From: Lobosporangium transversale
Taxonomy: Eukaryota > Mortierellomycota > Mortierellomycetes > Mortierellales > Mortierellaceae
DNA length: 64,000 nt
NCBI RefSeq assembly: GCF_002105155.1
Contig: NW_019029051.1
Coordinates: 62,001-126,000 of the forward strand
Direction: 5' to 3'
In this document: one piece after another, positions 47,601 through 57,236 of the stretch
Layout of the letters: the number at the start of each line of letters is the position of its first letter
How positions within the stretch are numbered: position 1 is the first letter of the stretch
Made by a program: the position numbers and the translations under genes
The notes under the pieces: generated by a model
Database searches by the model: none
Told to the model about the DNA's origin: nothing
Seen by the model: only the letters and a program-made list of their open reading frames with translations

Positions 47601-47757
47601 GATAGATGAGGGCAACATTGCCGAATACTTTCATGAGAACGAGATTGAGCTATTGGATTCCATCAAGAGAAGTGGAGAGGCAATTGAGCATGGAAGAGAA
47701 AAGAAGATCAAATCCAACGAGCAAGAATCGTCCTTAACACTGCAAGATGGCGACTAA
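44602..47757 (+). CDS. Crinkler (CRN) effector: ubiquitin-like header, P-loop NTPase and nuclease-like C-terminus
   Basis: Exons 44602-44917, 45049-45060 (a 12-nt microexon), 45301-45333 and 45422-47757 encode 898 aa, all phases closing. Residues 1-105 form the CRN header: TKLFCILDGHSTPFSV, DTVDDLKKAIKKE, DKLNLWHVSI (at the LFLAK-like position) and KKTIHVIVQRP. Then an NTPase with Walker A GVSGCGKTRT (about residue 214) and Walker B ILIVVDEAQ (about 367). Near 756-780, GPDIVFIL followed by VFVQLKFVK fits a restriction-endonuclease fold with a QxK variant of ExK. In oomycetes and Glomeromycotina, CRN proteins enter host or rival cells and act in nuclei; the role in a soil fungus is unknown. 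No classical signal peptide. The gene looks intact, with transposons directly upstream and a palindrome downstream. NTPase and nuclease calls rest on motifs only. Confidence 0.85.
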
Positions 47758-47816
47758 TTGTTTTCAGAAAATAAAAAAAGCTTATTCATTCACATAAACG
47801 TTTGTAACAACCCAGT

Positions 47817-48014
47817 TTATTTTGTTGAACTCTCTTGGTGCGGAGATCGCACCTTCTTGGAAAACTGTGCGTGCTCTTCCAGCGTGTGAGTGCGCATCAC
47901 AAATGATCCTCCTGCACTCTCACAAGCCTGGGAAAGGTCATCCTTACTCATCTTGAACAGAGTCCTCCTCGTAAGCTCTGTTGGCCCCGTGGGATACCCA
48001 GATGCAGGGATCTA
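47817..48014 (-). pseudogene. Orphan last exon of an unknown minus-strand gene
   Basis: An open frame after an acceptor CTAG at 48015 reads SGYPTGPTELTRRTLFKMSK then DDLSQACESAGGSFVMRTHT and stops at 47817-47819. No upstream exon is visible: 35 bp further out lies the A run where the palindrome arm begins. It may be the remains of a gene cut by that junction, or a chance frame. Family not recognised. Confidence 0.25.
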
Positions 48015-48086
48015 GCAGGCAGAGCTCGAATATCTCTGGTACATGATGAAAAAAAAAAAAAAAAAAAAAAAAAGCAGGTTAAAAGT

Positions 48087-49595
48087 ATGATTTGGAGCAG
48101 AAAGAAGCAGAATGAACCTCAATTTATAATCGCCATGGTCTGTCTCATTGCATTCCGGACAGTCAATGGACCGATCAGATTCGACGATGTTAATAAAGTC
48201 TACTATGTGGATCCTGCGGACCATGACAAAAATAAGGAAATACTACAGAGCGTTTTTCGCCGCGATTTAGTGATGCTCATAGGCGCACGTGCCTCTCACC
48301 CAATTAACTGACTTTGGGTATCGCTGCCTCCCGTAAGCCAACTTCCGCGAAAATGGATAAAGTGGATGCAATGTATGCGCTATTGTACCGGTACTGACCT
48401 TATATTTTTCATTTAGACTATCATTTGAGGAAGTTAACGTTCGCAATAATGAGTCTGTTTTCTGGAGAACTTTTGGTGATGCGAGACGTACACTCGAAGT
48501 CAAATGGGTATGTTTTTTAAGCTTAGTTAACTCTCCACGAGTTGATGTGCCATTCTAATACAATGAATTGTGCTCAATGTCAATAGTCATCCAGGAATGA
48601 TTTGTCTTTGTGGACGCTCCATTCATGAGGATCTTCGCTCGAAAGTCAACGGCTCGACGAAATGTCTCGATTACGATACATGGCAGGTCTTCTCCACACA
48701 CAATCAGAATGAGAGGATGTTTTCGTACCATACTTTTAGAAGGATGGTCGATTCACTTTTGAATGAATCAGCTACAGATGCTGTTAATCTTCTCCGAACA
48801 GATTTTATTGGGTATCTCGGCGATATATCTATCACAGACACGGAACAACAGGGATTGGCAGACTTCCTAACTGCAGAAGGGGTGCTGATAAGACTTGATG
48901 GCAGTAACTACCGTATGGCCTCAGCATTCATTGACTCGTTTGTGAGGAGATATATTATTCCATCAAAATATCCCAACGCTCCTTCAGAGTCACCCCCAAA
49001 GAAAAGAGGAGGATCATTGGATATTCTAGAGATTATGAAGATTGCTCTTCGATTTTTCGATAAAGACTTGATTTTGCAGGCGGAAGATCGATCATACAAA
49101 AGTTCGGGGAGAACAGTTAAGGTTATGGGCGACTACAACGCCAGTGTCCCTCGAGAAAGCGTCTATGGCACGGAATTGATGAGAGTTCTCACCAACTGGC
49201 TAAACAAAACAAAAAAATATGAGACCATTGGCCAGTGGCACCTCCGTGAGCGTGAGGACCACAAATATAGTGACATTGTCATCAAGAAAGCAGGAAAACC
49301 TACGGTTGTTATCGAGCTTTTGGCTACAGGGAGTCAAACTTCTATTAAGGACCATATCAGCAAGACGCTAACTTACAAACGTTTACTCCCAGCAGAAGAA
49401 GCTTGGGTTGTTCATTTTACCTGTGAGGACGACTATTTTAAGCACCCATACTGGCAAACCGACGCGGAACTGGACCAAGGGGTGAATTTGGTGCATTTCT
49501 GGCACGATAGGAGTTTTGATACAGTGCGGATGAATGCTCGCTGGAAGGACAGTGGCAATACTCAAAGAATTGACGATGAGCTGTTGACTGTCTAA
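48087..49595 (+). pseudogene. Degenerate CRN-family NTPase/nuclease gene (left arm copy)
   Basis: Starts MIWSRKKQNE and reads NGPIRFDDVNKVYYVDPADH and DLVMLIGARAS, the usual lead-in to a CRN P-loop, but the GK(S/T) does not follow: the frame runs into HPIN and a stop. After a gap LSFEEVNVRNNESVFWRTFG (48419 onward) is the next NTPase block. A 341-codon frame (48570-49595) holds the C-terminus: GTELMRVLTNWLNKTKKYE, HKYSDIVIKKAGKPTVVIEL, AWVVHFTCEDDYFKHPYWQ. The D...ExL pattern resembles a PD-(D/E)xK fold lacking the lysine. Header and central NTPase sequence are missing. Identical copy at 62459-63967. Confidence 0.75.
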
Positions 49596-50668
49596 CAGCA
49601 ATTCTATTTTTTTTTTACCCAACATTGTAAGGACGTCCCATTTTGTTGACATAGGCTTTATAATTTTGCAGATCTGTTTAAATAGCTGTTACTTTGTATA
49701 TTTCGCATTGATTGCATTAAAACACTCTCTCTTCATTAATGACAAACAATTTACTTTATGTATCTATACCTTAATCTATATTTATATATTAGTCAGAAAG
49801 GCTTCGGGTCGAGTTGGGTAACCTGGCTGTCACGTTACGAGCCTTATTGCGGGACCTATTTTGGGGCAAATGATATCTATTCAGCAACAAATGTCGATGG
49901 ATGCGGAGCATGTTCTACCAAATTTGTCGTAAGGACATATTATATTATCTTCTATAACGTAAACACCATTCAACGTGGTAGCATCCACCCAATCTGAAGA
50001 ACTATGTATATAGAATAATAATAAATAGTTGCTGACTTTTTATGAATAGGCGTGCTTGTCAGCCTGAAACGACACAAATTGGCATTGATTACCAGGCTCG
50101 CACAATTCGAGCTCGAACTTTTTGATACGAGAAATGAGCTTGAGAGTGCCATGGACACAAAGGGAAGTATAAAGAGAAGACTGAAACTTTCTTCATGACA
50201 ACTGAAAATACAAATCGAATACATGATACTGAAGTACAAGGCATTTACCGCGAAACTTGGCTGTGTTAATTTGTTCTGAAAAAGATATCAGATCATTAAA
50301 CTCACTTTAAATGCGCAAACCGGGCTTCATTACGACATCTGGGCTACATGGGCTCACAAAAGTGATGTTAGCCATGTACAGCCTTCCACATTTGAAAGTA
50401 GAAACACCAAATATTTTATGTTGGCTTCAACTTTAATGAATTTGACTCACTTATTGACACATCGATTGGGCCGCTGATAAGGCGTAATCGACGTCTGCCA
50501 AAAAATGGCCCGTGTCTCTTCCCCTGTATGCTCATATTTATTTTTTTCTTTGTATCTCTTCCTTTTTCTTCCATTCTCTTGTGTCTCATCTCCCTCACTG
50601 CGTGTTGGTTTTGTTCTTTGTCTCTTTCCTCTTGACCATTCTTTCATCTTTCTTTTTATCTTTCCACA
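49596..50668. other. AT-rich interval without recognised gene (left arm)
   Basis: A 79-codon plus-strand frame at 49758-49997 includes SRYEPYCGTYFGANDIYSAT, and a minus-strand 89-codon frame at 50239-49970 overlaps; neither matches a known family. Confidence 0.3.
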
Positions 50669-51108
50669 ATGAGTGAATCCAACAAATACATTTTTTTCTT
50701 TTGTGCCAAAGGACTCGTGGGAAAAAAGAAAAAAGATGAAGAAAAATTACTCCGTGAATATCATGATCATTTAAATCGTTATCACTTATCCATCCTGGTT
50801 GAGTTCGAGTTAGAAAATACAACTGAACCTTTCCTCATTCATCGTAATCCCATGTCAGACATGGCCTTTCTCCTCTATTTTTTTTTTTTTCAACCGTACA
50901 TCTGTGTTACGACACTACAAGACCTGTAAAAGTTGCCGAAAATAATGCGCCGCCGGTCCCTCCAGCCTCGAATGCCGATACATGTTCAGATGGCCATTCA
51001 TTACAGGATAGTGTTAAAAAACATGAGGCAGTAATTAAGATGCTTTGTGAGAGGATAGACGCTCTTGAAGAGAGGTATGACATCCTTTATTTGTTGTTAA
51101 TGAGTTAA
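50669..51108 (+). CDS. Uncharacterised small protein, frame slip in T run (left arm copy)
   Basis: ATG at 50669 begins MSESNKYIFFFCAKGLVGKK, followed by a basic/acidic helix and MSDMAFLLYFFFF. At the T13 run near 50879-50891 the frame ends soon after, but a one-base slip opens DTTRPVKVAENNAPPVPPAS and a coiled-coil-like tail (KKHEAVIKMLCERIDALEER) up to a stop at 51108. Either the run length is wrong, or there is an unseen splice, or the gene is broken. A splice donor AG/GTATGA sits at 51074. No family recognised. Identical copy at 60946-61385. Confidence 0.4.
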
Positions 51109-51116
51109 TAGATTCT

Positions 51117-51150
<34 letters not shown>

Positions 51151-51370
51151 AGATTAAATAGAAAAGAAGTTCAATCGCCATGTCATGATAAATAGCGAAC
51201 AAGAACAGTAGTTCTTTGTTATTATTTTAAATAAACCTCTTTTCATATAAAACGTTCGTTCTCCCTCATAACTTCAAAACAATAACTTTCAGTTCTCATC
51301 CTTTACTTCCCCATTACTCCATGGATATCTTGAAATATGTTGGAAAAAATCTTCCGACAAAAAAACAGAT

Positions 51371-51547
51371 CCCAAAAATAAGGTGTACACTCTTTTTTGT
51401 CTACTTGATGGAGAACCGCTTTCTGTCCTCATTGATGCATCTGCGCTCTCCTACACCAGCGTTTGCCGACTCAAAAGCTTTATAATGGCAAGAGCAAATG
51501 TCAAAAAAAGATTCATTGCACGGGCTCGTGACATTGACAAAGCTTGA
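51371..51547 (+). pseudogene. CRN header remnant (left arm copy)
   Basis: Reads KVYTLFCLLDGEPLSVLIDA and SVCRLKSFIMARANVKKRF, aligning with the ubiquitin-like header of the intact CRN gene (TKLFCILDGHSTPFSVVV...VDDLKKAIKKE), before a stop at 51545. No methionine start, LxLFLAK-like segment or effector domain is in frame. It may be the lost header of the degenerate CRN gene or a third locus. Copy at 60507-60683. Confidence 0.55.
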
Positions 51548-51780
51548 GAACATTCATAAGTTGTTTGACAATTTTGAATCGTTGGCAATGCTTTTCGAAT
51601 CAACAGAAATGAATCGAAAGCATGACAATGAGAATGACAATACTGCCGAGAGTAAACAACGACTACGGCGTTCTAAAAGAACATTGGCAAGACATTTATG
51701 AAAAACCCGTTGAATAAAAAATCGATATTTATTTCTTTATGATTTATTTTCTATATTTTCTATATCTATATTTTTATATC

Positions 51781-51914
51781 TTTATATTTTTATATTATCA
51801 TGTTTTTATATTTTTATATTATCATGTTTTTATATTTTTATATTATCATGTTTTTATATTTTTATATTATCATGTTTTTATATTTTTATATTATCATGTT
51901 TTTATATTTTTATA
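51781..51914. repeat. 24-bp AT-rich tandem repeat, five units (left arm copy)
   Basis: CATG recurs at 51799, 51823, 51847, 51871 and 51895, exactly 24 bp apart, within TTTTTATATTATCATG-type units. Reading through gives a Phe-Tyr-Ile repeat of no likely function. It abuts the truncated end of the retroelement. Confidence 0.95.
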
Positions 51915-51968
51915 TTTTTATATTTTATACTCGGAGATCTTTATCTTCAATACTGATGTCAACACTCA

Positions 51969-53399
51969 CCTTATACTGTAGAACTGAGCAAGGCTAATAA
52001 ACTGTTGCACATCTCTTTGCTTGGTGGAACGAGGCCACTCTTTGATAGCCTTGACATGGCCTGAGCTTGTCTTGATACCTTCTTTACAAACGACGTGGCC
52101 CAAGAATTCAGTTTCTTCTTGCATAAAGGAACACTTGCTAAGTTTGGCATAGAGACGATTCTTCCGGAGAAATGAGAGTACACTGCAGAGATGGGCTAGG
52201 TGCTCAGTCTTGGCCTTGGAGTAGATTAGAATATCATCCAGGTAAAGTACTACACACTTATCCAGCAGTGGGCTCAATGCTTGTGACATCATGGTGGAGA
52301 AGGAAGCAGGGGCATTAGTTAGACCAAACGGAACAACATTAAATTCATAGTGGCCATATCAATATACAACGAAATGCAGTCTTATGAGTGTGTGCATCAA
52401 AAATCCGCTGCTGGTGATAACCTGACATTAGATCGAGTTTTGAGAAATATTTTGCATCTCGAAAGCGGTCGATGAGCTCATCGATACGCGGAAGTGGATG
52501 GCGATTTTTGCGTGTGATTCTATTTAAGCCACGGTAATCTACGCAGATACGAAGGGTCCCATCTTTCTTTTTGACGAAAAGGACGGAAGCCCCATAAGGT
52601 GATGTGCTGGGCTTGATAAATCCTTTAGCTAAGAGTTCATTCAGCTGTTTGCGTAACTCGTCGAGTTCAGCGATAGAGAGGCGAATCACAGGGCGAACAG
52701 GTGGATCTGCGTTGGGATCTGTTTCAATTTCATAGAATCGCCACGGTCTGGTGGAAGACCTGCAGGGAGTGAGTCAGGAAAGACATCGGGGAACTCAACC
52801 TGTATAATTGACGCAATATCAGGGTGTATGTCGGAATTGGTAGATGAGGGAATTTTACTGTGGCGAGATAAACCTCGCTGCCTGGCTGTGCCGCGGCAGT
52901 TTAGAAATGCATGTGACTCATAAGTAGCCCACGAGACTTAGCTGTAATGGAATTGGTTTGAAACCCTCTGCATGACCAGTGCATGGCATTGCCATTATGT
53001 GTGAAGTGGGGATCATTAGTGCGCCAGTCGATAGAGGGATTAATTGTGGTAAGCCAAGGCTTGCCGAGAATGAGGTCATAGTATTTGAGGGGATAGACGA
53101 GAGGATGAAGAGTGTCGGAATAAGTGTCACGTTCAAGAGTGATGGAAACAGTATGTTTGGTGATGGAGCGGTCGCCATTAGGGAGTATAATTGGAATGGA
53201 GGAACAGGAATGGAGGGGAATGGAGTTTTGTTTTTGGAATGAGGAGCTAATGACGTTACCCTCAGCGCCACCATCGATTAAAATCCTGGCTGGACGGCCA
53301 TTAACAGCACCAAGGAACGTGAGTAGGGTACGGGCAGCAGTGTCGACTGTGAAGGATTGTAGTTGAAGGGTCTTCTTGCGTGAGCAACGTTGCAGGTTC
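51969..53399 (-). pseudogene. Ty3/gypsy retrotransposon pol remnant (left arm copy)
   Basis: On the minus strand: protease region ending in ARILIDGGAEGNVIS (DSG changed to DGG), a reverse transcriptase start [48 protein letters not shown], then after a frameshift FGLTNAPASF, VVLYLDDILIYS (catalytic YLDD) and TEFLGHVV. The element is cut off soon after, before RNase H and integrase, and continues directly into AT-rich repeats. Several stops and shifts make it inactive. Identical copy at 58655-60085. Confidence 0.9.
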
Positions 53400-53796
53400 T
53401 TGGGGGAGAAGGCAGGTCCACGGTCTCAGAGAGGAAGATACAGAGATCGTGTGGCCATTGGAATGTTGGTGAGTGTTTAGGTTTAATTTATCTCTGGCAC
53501 GTGGCCCATTATTTACATTTTTAGCTTTTTTCGTTGGTTTCTGACTGCAGGAGGGAGCGTATGCATAGCAGAATTTTTAACTTCAACAGATTTATTTGTA
53601 ATGTTGGGAAAACTTAAATCTGGTTTGCGCGCACTCCCCTTGTCCAGAAGAGAAGGAGAGGTTGCTTCAGCGATCAAGCCCTGGACTAAGCTTGACCGCT
53701 GGGGGCTTTTCCCGACATAGTGGAACATTGCTGGAGTATTTATTCATTTCTGGTAGAGGGACCTGTACCAGGTAACTACGTGTTTATCTACATAAT
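53400..53796. other. Retroelement 5' region, decayed (left arm)
   Basis: Between pol and the nested DNA transposon. A 71-codon minus-strand frame (53728-53513, MFHYVGKSPQRSS) may be gag-derived, but no zinc knuckle is seen. Confidence 0.35.
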
Positions 53797-54709
53797 AGAG
53801 AGTTTTCGCAACCTCGTTTTTACATCAAAATTCACATCGGGGAGTGAAAAAAAACCTTAAAAAGCATCTCTATTTTTGAAATCCAGCCTTGTCATAAATT
53901 TGCTTTGTAAAATACAACAAGATTCGTTTTTCTCGTATTTCTACGTCTAGCCAGAATTGCTTAAATTTAGCCAAAAAAATATAAAAAATTGCCAATTCTA
54001 TATTTTTATCATTTTTTACCATAAAAGACGCGACTTTTTAGACTATAGAGGTTATCAACATTAGAAATCTCTATTCTATTAGTCATCAATGCTCTAGCCT
54101 AGAGTCATTTAAAGCCGTAGTGTCTACGAGCCTTTACCTCCTGCTATTCCTTTCACCGAAAAAACTCTGGCACACAACAGAAAGCATTCTTCTCTAATGA
54201 ATACTCCCCCAGAACAAAATGAGACGCATAACTTACCTTCCTTTCAGAGATTGTCGATTGAGGATATATCCCAGACGGATCCTGTGGATGATGTTGAAGA
54301 AGCAGGATCAGACTCTGAATCACCTTTATCGGTAAATCTGAACATCGTACGGAAATCTGCGTCAGAAAGTGCTTCCAAATCGATACGATTATTTTGGAGT
54401 CGAGGTACCTGGAAGTTAGCAGCACCATCATCATTTATATCCCTTCCATCGAGAAGCTGTTGAGCGTTGACGAGGTTTAAGAGAACGGGTGCAATGTGGA
54501 CGCTTTACATATTTTTTTTTTTTTTTTTTTAATTCGAAGTATTTATTTTAAAATCAGTCACAGCGTTAAGAAGAACATGGAAAAGTCGTTCTGTATATTA
54601 CTAATGGCGAAAATAAAAATGGTCATTTTTCAGAAACACATCAAACTCTTTTAAGTTCATTCTCAGCTGATGTAAATCCTTGATGTAAACTTGGTTGCGA
54701 AAACTCTCT
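53797..54709 (-). mobile_element. Nested non-autonomous DNA transposon, PIF/Harbinger-like (left arm copy)
   Basis: Ends are inverted repeats AGAGAGTTTTCGCAACC / GGTTGCGAAAACTCTCT, flanked by the direct repeat AAT (53794-53796 and 54710-54712). A 3-bp target duplication fits PIF/Harbinger. It is 913 bp and contains only a transposase N-terminal fragment. It interrupts the LTR-like sequence. Mirror copy at 57344-58257. Confidence 0.75.
54244..54504 (-). pseudogene. Transposase N-terminal fragment (left arm copy)
   Basis: The minus-strand frame reads LLDGRDINDDGAANFQVPRL and LEALSDADFRTMFRFTDK before a stop. The ADFRTMFRFT block resembles the start of Harbinger-type DDE transposases in fungi. 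A plus-strand frame over the same DNA (54197-54463) is Ser/Glu-rich and judged a shadow. Confidence 0.45.
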
Positions 54710-54791
54710 AATAGGTAGTGAAGACAAAAGGTGATCTTTATTAAATTATTATTACAAGCCTTTTATAGGCTTAAGACTATATACTGTGACA
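54710..54791 (-). repeat. LTR-like terminus (left arm copy)
   Basis: Reverse complement begins TGTCACAG, with TATAAAAGG and AATAAA in the spacing expected of an LTR promoter and poly(A) signal. Mirror of 57262-57343. The arm of the palindrome stops exactly at the TG terminus. Confidence 0.6.
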
Positions 54792-54841
54792 GGGAAGCAG
54801 TTCTCGATCTCGTATTCAATGGCGGAAGGCGTGACCCTCTT

Positions 54842-55735
54842 TCGATCATCTTGTAATGGGTGTGCTACCAGAGCATTAAATCCCTCCAGAAGGATCTATT
54901 GACAACTCTCTATCCTGCCACCAGCAACTCTAGTAGGAATATCAGGAGATCCCAGTTTAAGCTTCTTAACAAACGGGTGTGGACTTTGTTGTCTCAATCA
55001 GAGGAGGACACTACCCTGTACACTATTCTTCAGATCATCTCCCAAATCCTCTTGTGGATTGAACTTGATTTGTTTGCTTCACCAACGTCATAGCATGTAT
55101 TTGTGTCGAGCTGGTCTACCATTTTCAACCTGCTACATGATACGTCGCTCCGAGCTATTACGTAAGTAGAATGTTTGTGGACGTTTTAGACGTTGATTCT
55201 GCCACTGCTGTAGCTCGGCAAAGAAATTCAGTTAATAGGTGTAATTACCATGCATTCTCGCTTTCCCTTAGTGGTGAATTAGTTTCCAGAGCAAGTGCCC
55301 AAGCACGAAAGGATTCTGAGAGCAAGTATGGATCGAGTTGTTCAACTCCATGTGGTCGGAAGGTGAATATGTCAATCCGAATCCGGTTTGACGGCAAATG
55401 GCGGCATAGAGTTGCCATATTTGAATTCAAAGCAACGACATCAATCCAAGTTGTGTGTGAAAAGCAGCAGTGGAAGTCTGTCCGACTGAATGCCGCCATC
55501 TTTTATGATCTAGAGACGAAAGGTTTGGATATCAACAAAAGTTATCCAATTATTGCTGAGGGACAGGGACTAGGACTTAATTTCTAAGCTCTGCGACGGT
55601 ACGATGATGTTTTAGGTGCAGGACGCTCAACCGCAAAAGGCATCACCCTCCCTTCACATAGTGAACAGTTAAAAGCATTCTTCGAGCCCGAGACGGTGTT
55701 CATCCTCTTAGCCTTCAAGGTGATTATATTGGGCT
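54842..55735 (+). pseudogene. Uncharacterised nuclease-like family, decayed copy 1
   Basis: Pieces in two frames. 54860-55093 reads RRSQFKLLNKRVWTLLSQSE. 55171-55587 reads GRKVNMSIRIRFDGKWRHRV, AIFEFKATTSIQVVCEKQQW and VRLNAAIFYDLETKGLDINK, then stops at TAA 55585-55587. The frame continues past that stop as ALRRYDDVLGAGRSTAKGIT, so this is a nonsense change. GRKVN...IFEFK has the shape of a PD-(D/E)xK site (ExK present, Asp replaced by Asn). I associate the family with expanded gene sets in Mortierella and Glomeromycotina from memory; no function is known. Confidence 0.5.
55411..55530 (+). repeat. Direct repeat copy A (with 57117-57236)
   Basis: About 120 bp shared with 57117-57236 in the same orientation with scattered substitutions (both start GTTGCCATATTTGAA and include TGTGTGTGAAAAGCAGCAG). 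It is the core of the nuclease-like family. Confidence 0.9.
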
Positions 55736-56806
55736 GACGTCTAAGGATTATTGGTAAAAGCTAGACAAGTGATGCTGACATTTATCATCGCATGGTTGAT
55801 GACTTGTTTTCGCGTTTGATTATCTCCACTCACACTGCCTCTCTTGTTGCTTCACCTCCACGCACTTTTTTCTCTCTCCACGCACTTTTTTACTCATACT
55901 GTACACACACACTCCAAACACTTTTTTTTTTTTTTTTTTTTTTTTTCACCTCTCTCTCTCCGTCTCTCTCTGCCTCTCTCTCTATTGATTCCCAAAGCAT
56001 CAGTAAGTAGTTTTAGCTTGTTCTTATTCACATCTGTTGGAACCTGGCGCTTTATTTTTATGGTCTTATGGAGCACGACTTGACCACCTACCACCCATCA
56101 TCGCAACATGATCGAGCGTGTCTGTCTGACGGAGCTAAAGCTCCAAAAAGGAAAGCTTTATGACATTGTCTCTTGGTCCTCTCTAGTCTTTTTTTTTTTT
56201 TTTTTTTTTTTAGCTATTACTTTATTTTTCCTTTTTCGTCATTCACAACTTTTTTTATCGCCATAGTGTTACATATTATTTTCCGCATCAGCTTTTATCT
56301 CTCAACACACCATTTACTCTCTACTGCCTCTCCCACTCCTCCCTTCTTTTAGCACACCTACTCATCTCTCTTTCTCACACACACTGTCAGCCTTTTTTTT
56401 ACTGGGTTCGTCACTTTTTTTTTACACCGGATACATGTCTCTCTGACATGTCTTGGAAACAATCGTATAATGAAGTGCCTTTTATTATGAAATCGTGGCA
56501 GAATGTGCTAGGGGGACTCCGCGGATAAAGACTGCTTTAAAATAGCACACCTTAGCTCCCATCATCACCCCTTTCGTTATTGCTAGAAAGGTTTGATGAC
56601 CGTGAGCGTCCTAGACGTTTCATGGAGCATACTCATTTGGGGACCCTTTAGCAAAGGGCGCCAATGTGTTCAGGTCTCCTACTATTCCTCTCTTGCAATA
56701 AATATTAGGCTCGGTAAGGCAAGAATCACCAACTAATATTCACAATTGCGTTTCTACTTTATTTGTCGACCCGAAATAGATTTTCTGTATAAACTCAAAA
56801 GTAATA

Positions 56807-57236
56807 ATGACAGTAATTCTTCCCGAAGGCACCGGCAGCAAGTATACTAGCAAATGTGAACCATGGTCATCGGCTCTTGGACACGTCCCTGGCTCGGATT
56901 ACTTTAGACAGTTGAAGAATCCTCGCGAAATCAATTATCAAGATTATCTAAAGTTCTGCAGTGCGTTCCCAAGATAAGAGTGTCTTCGATTCAAATTGGA
57001 TGACCATAATATTACCAGCACTACAGAATAGTGGACGCATCAACCTTGAACAAGAATACTTAAGGTTAAATAAGGAATGGAAACAGGACAAAATACGAAG
57101 GGAACAATTCTGGAAAGTTGCCATATTTGAAGTCAAAGCAACGATATCAACCCAAGCTGTGTGTGAAAAGCAGCAGCGGAAGTCTGCCGACTGAATGCCG
57201 CTGTTTTGTATGATCTAGAGACGAAAGGTTCGGACT
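56807..57236 (+). pseudogene. Uncharacterised nuclease-like family, decayed copy 2
   Basis: ATG at 56807 begins MTVILPEGTGSKYTSKCEPW and runs to RQLKNPREINYQDYLKFCSA, then stops. A second frame continues with SNWMTIILPALQNSGRINLE and KVAIFEVKATISTQAVCEKQ before SAD and a stop. The shared KVAIFEVKA / QAVCEKQQ block pairs it with copy 1. The Asp-bearing GRKV block is missing. Confidence 0.45.

Larger units (their letters stand above)
48054..54791 (+). repeat. Left arm of giant inverted repeat
   Basis: Reverse complement of 57262-64000. Mirror positions add to 112054, and to 112053 inside position 54512, because one T/A run differs by one base (19 against 20). All protein-length frames checked are identical in both arms, and a T31/A31 run at 51119 has equal length in both. 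The arm begins in an A run and ends exactly at ...CTGTGACA. The outer limit is set by the window edge, so the true arm may be longer. Confidence 0.97.

Noticed and set aside
51781..51914. Possible CRISPR-like array
   Set aside because: Units are contiguous with no unique spacers, and the genome is eukaryotic.
51739..51997. Phe/Tyr repeat ORFs
   Set aside because: Translation of the 24-bp AT-rich tandem repeat; not a protein gene.
54197..54463. Ser/Glu-rich 88-codon frame (and its mirror at 57591-57857)
   Set aside because: The opposite strand carries a recognisable transposase-like fragment; this frame is its antisense.
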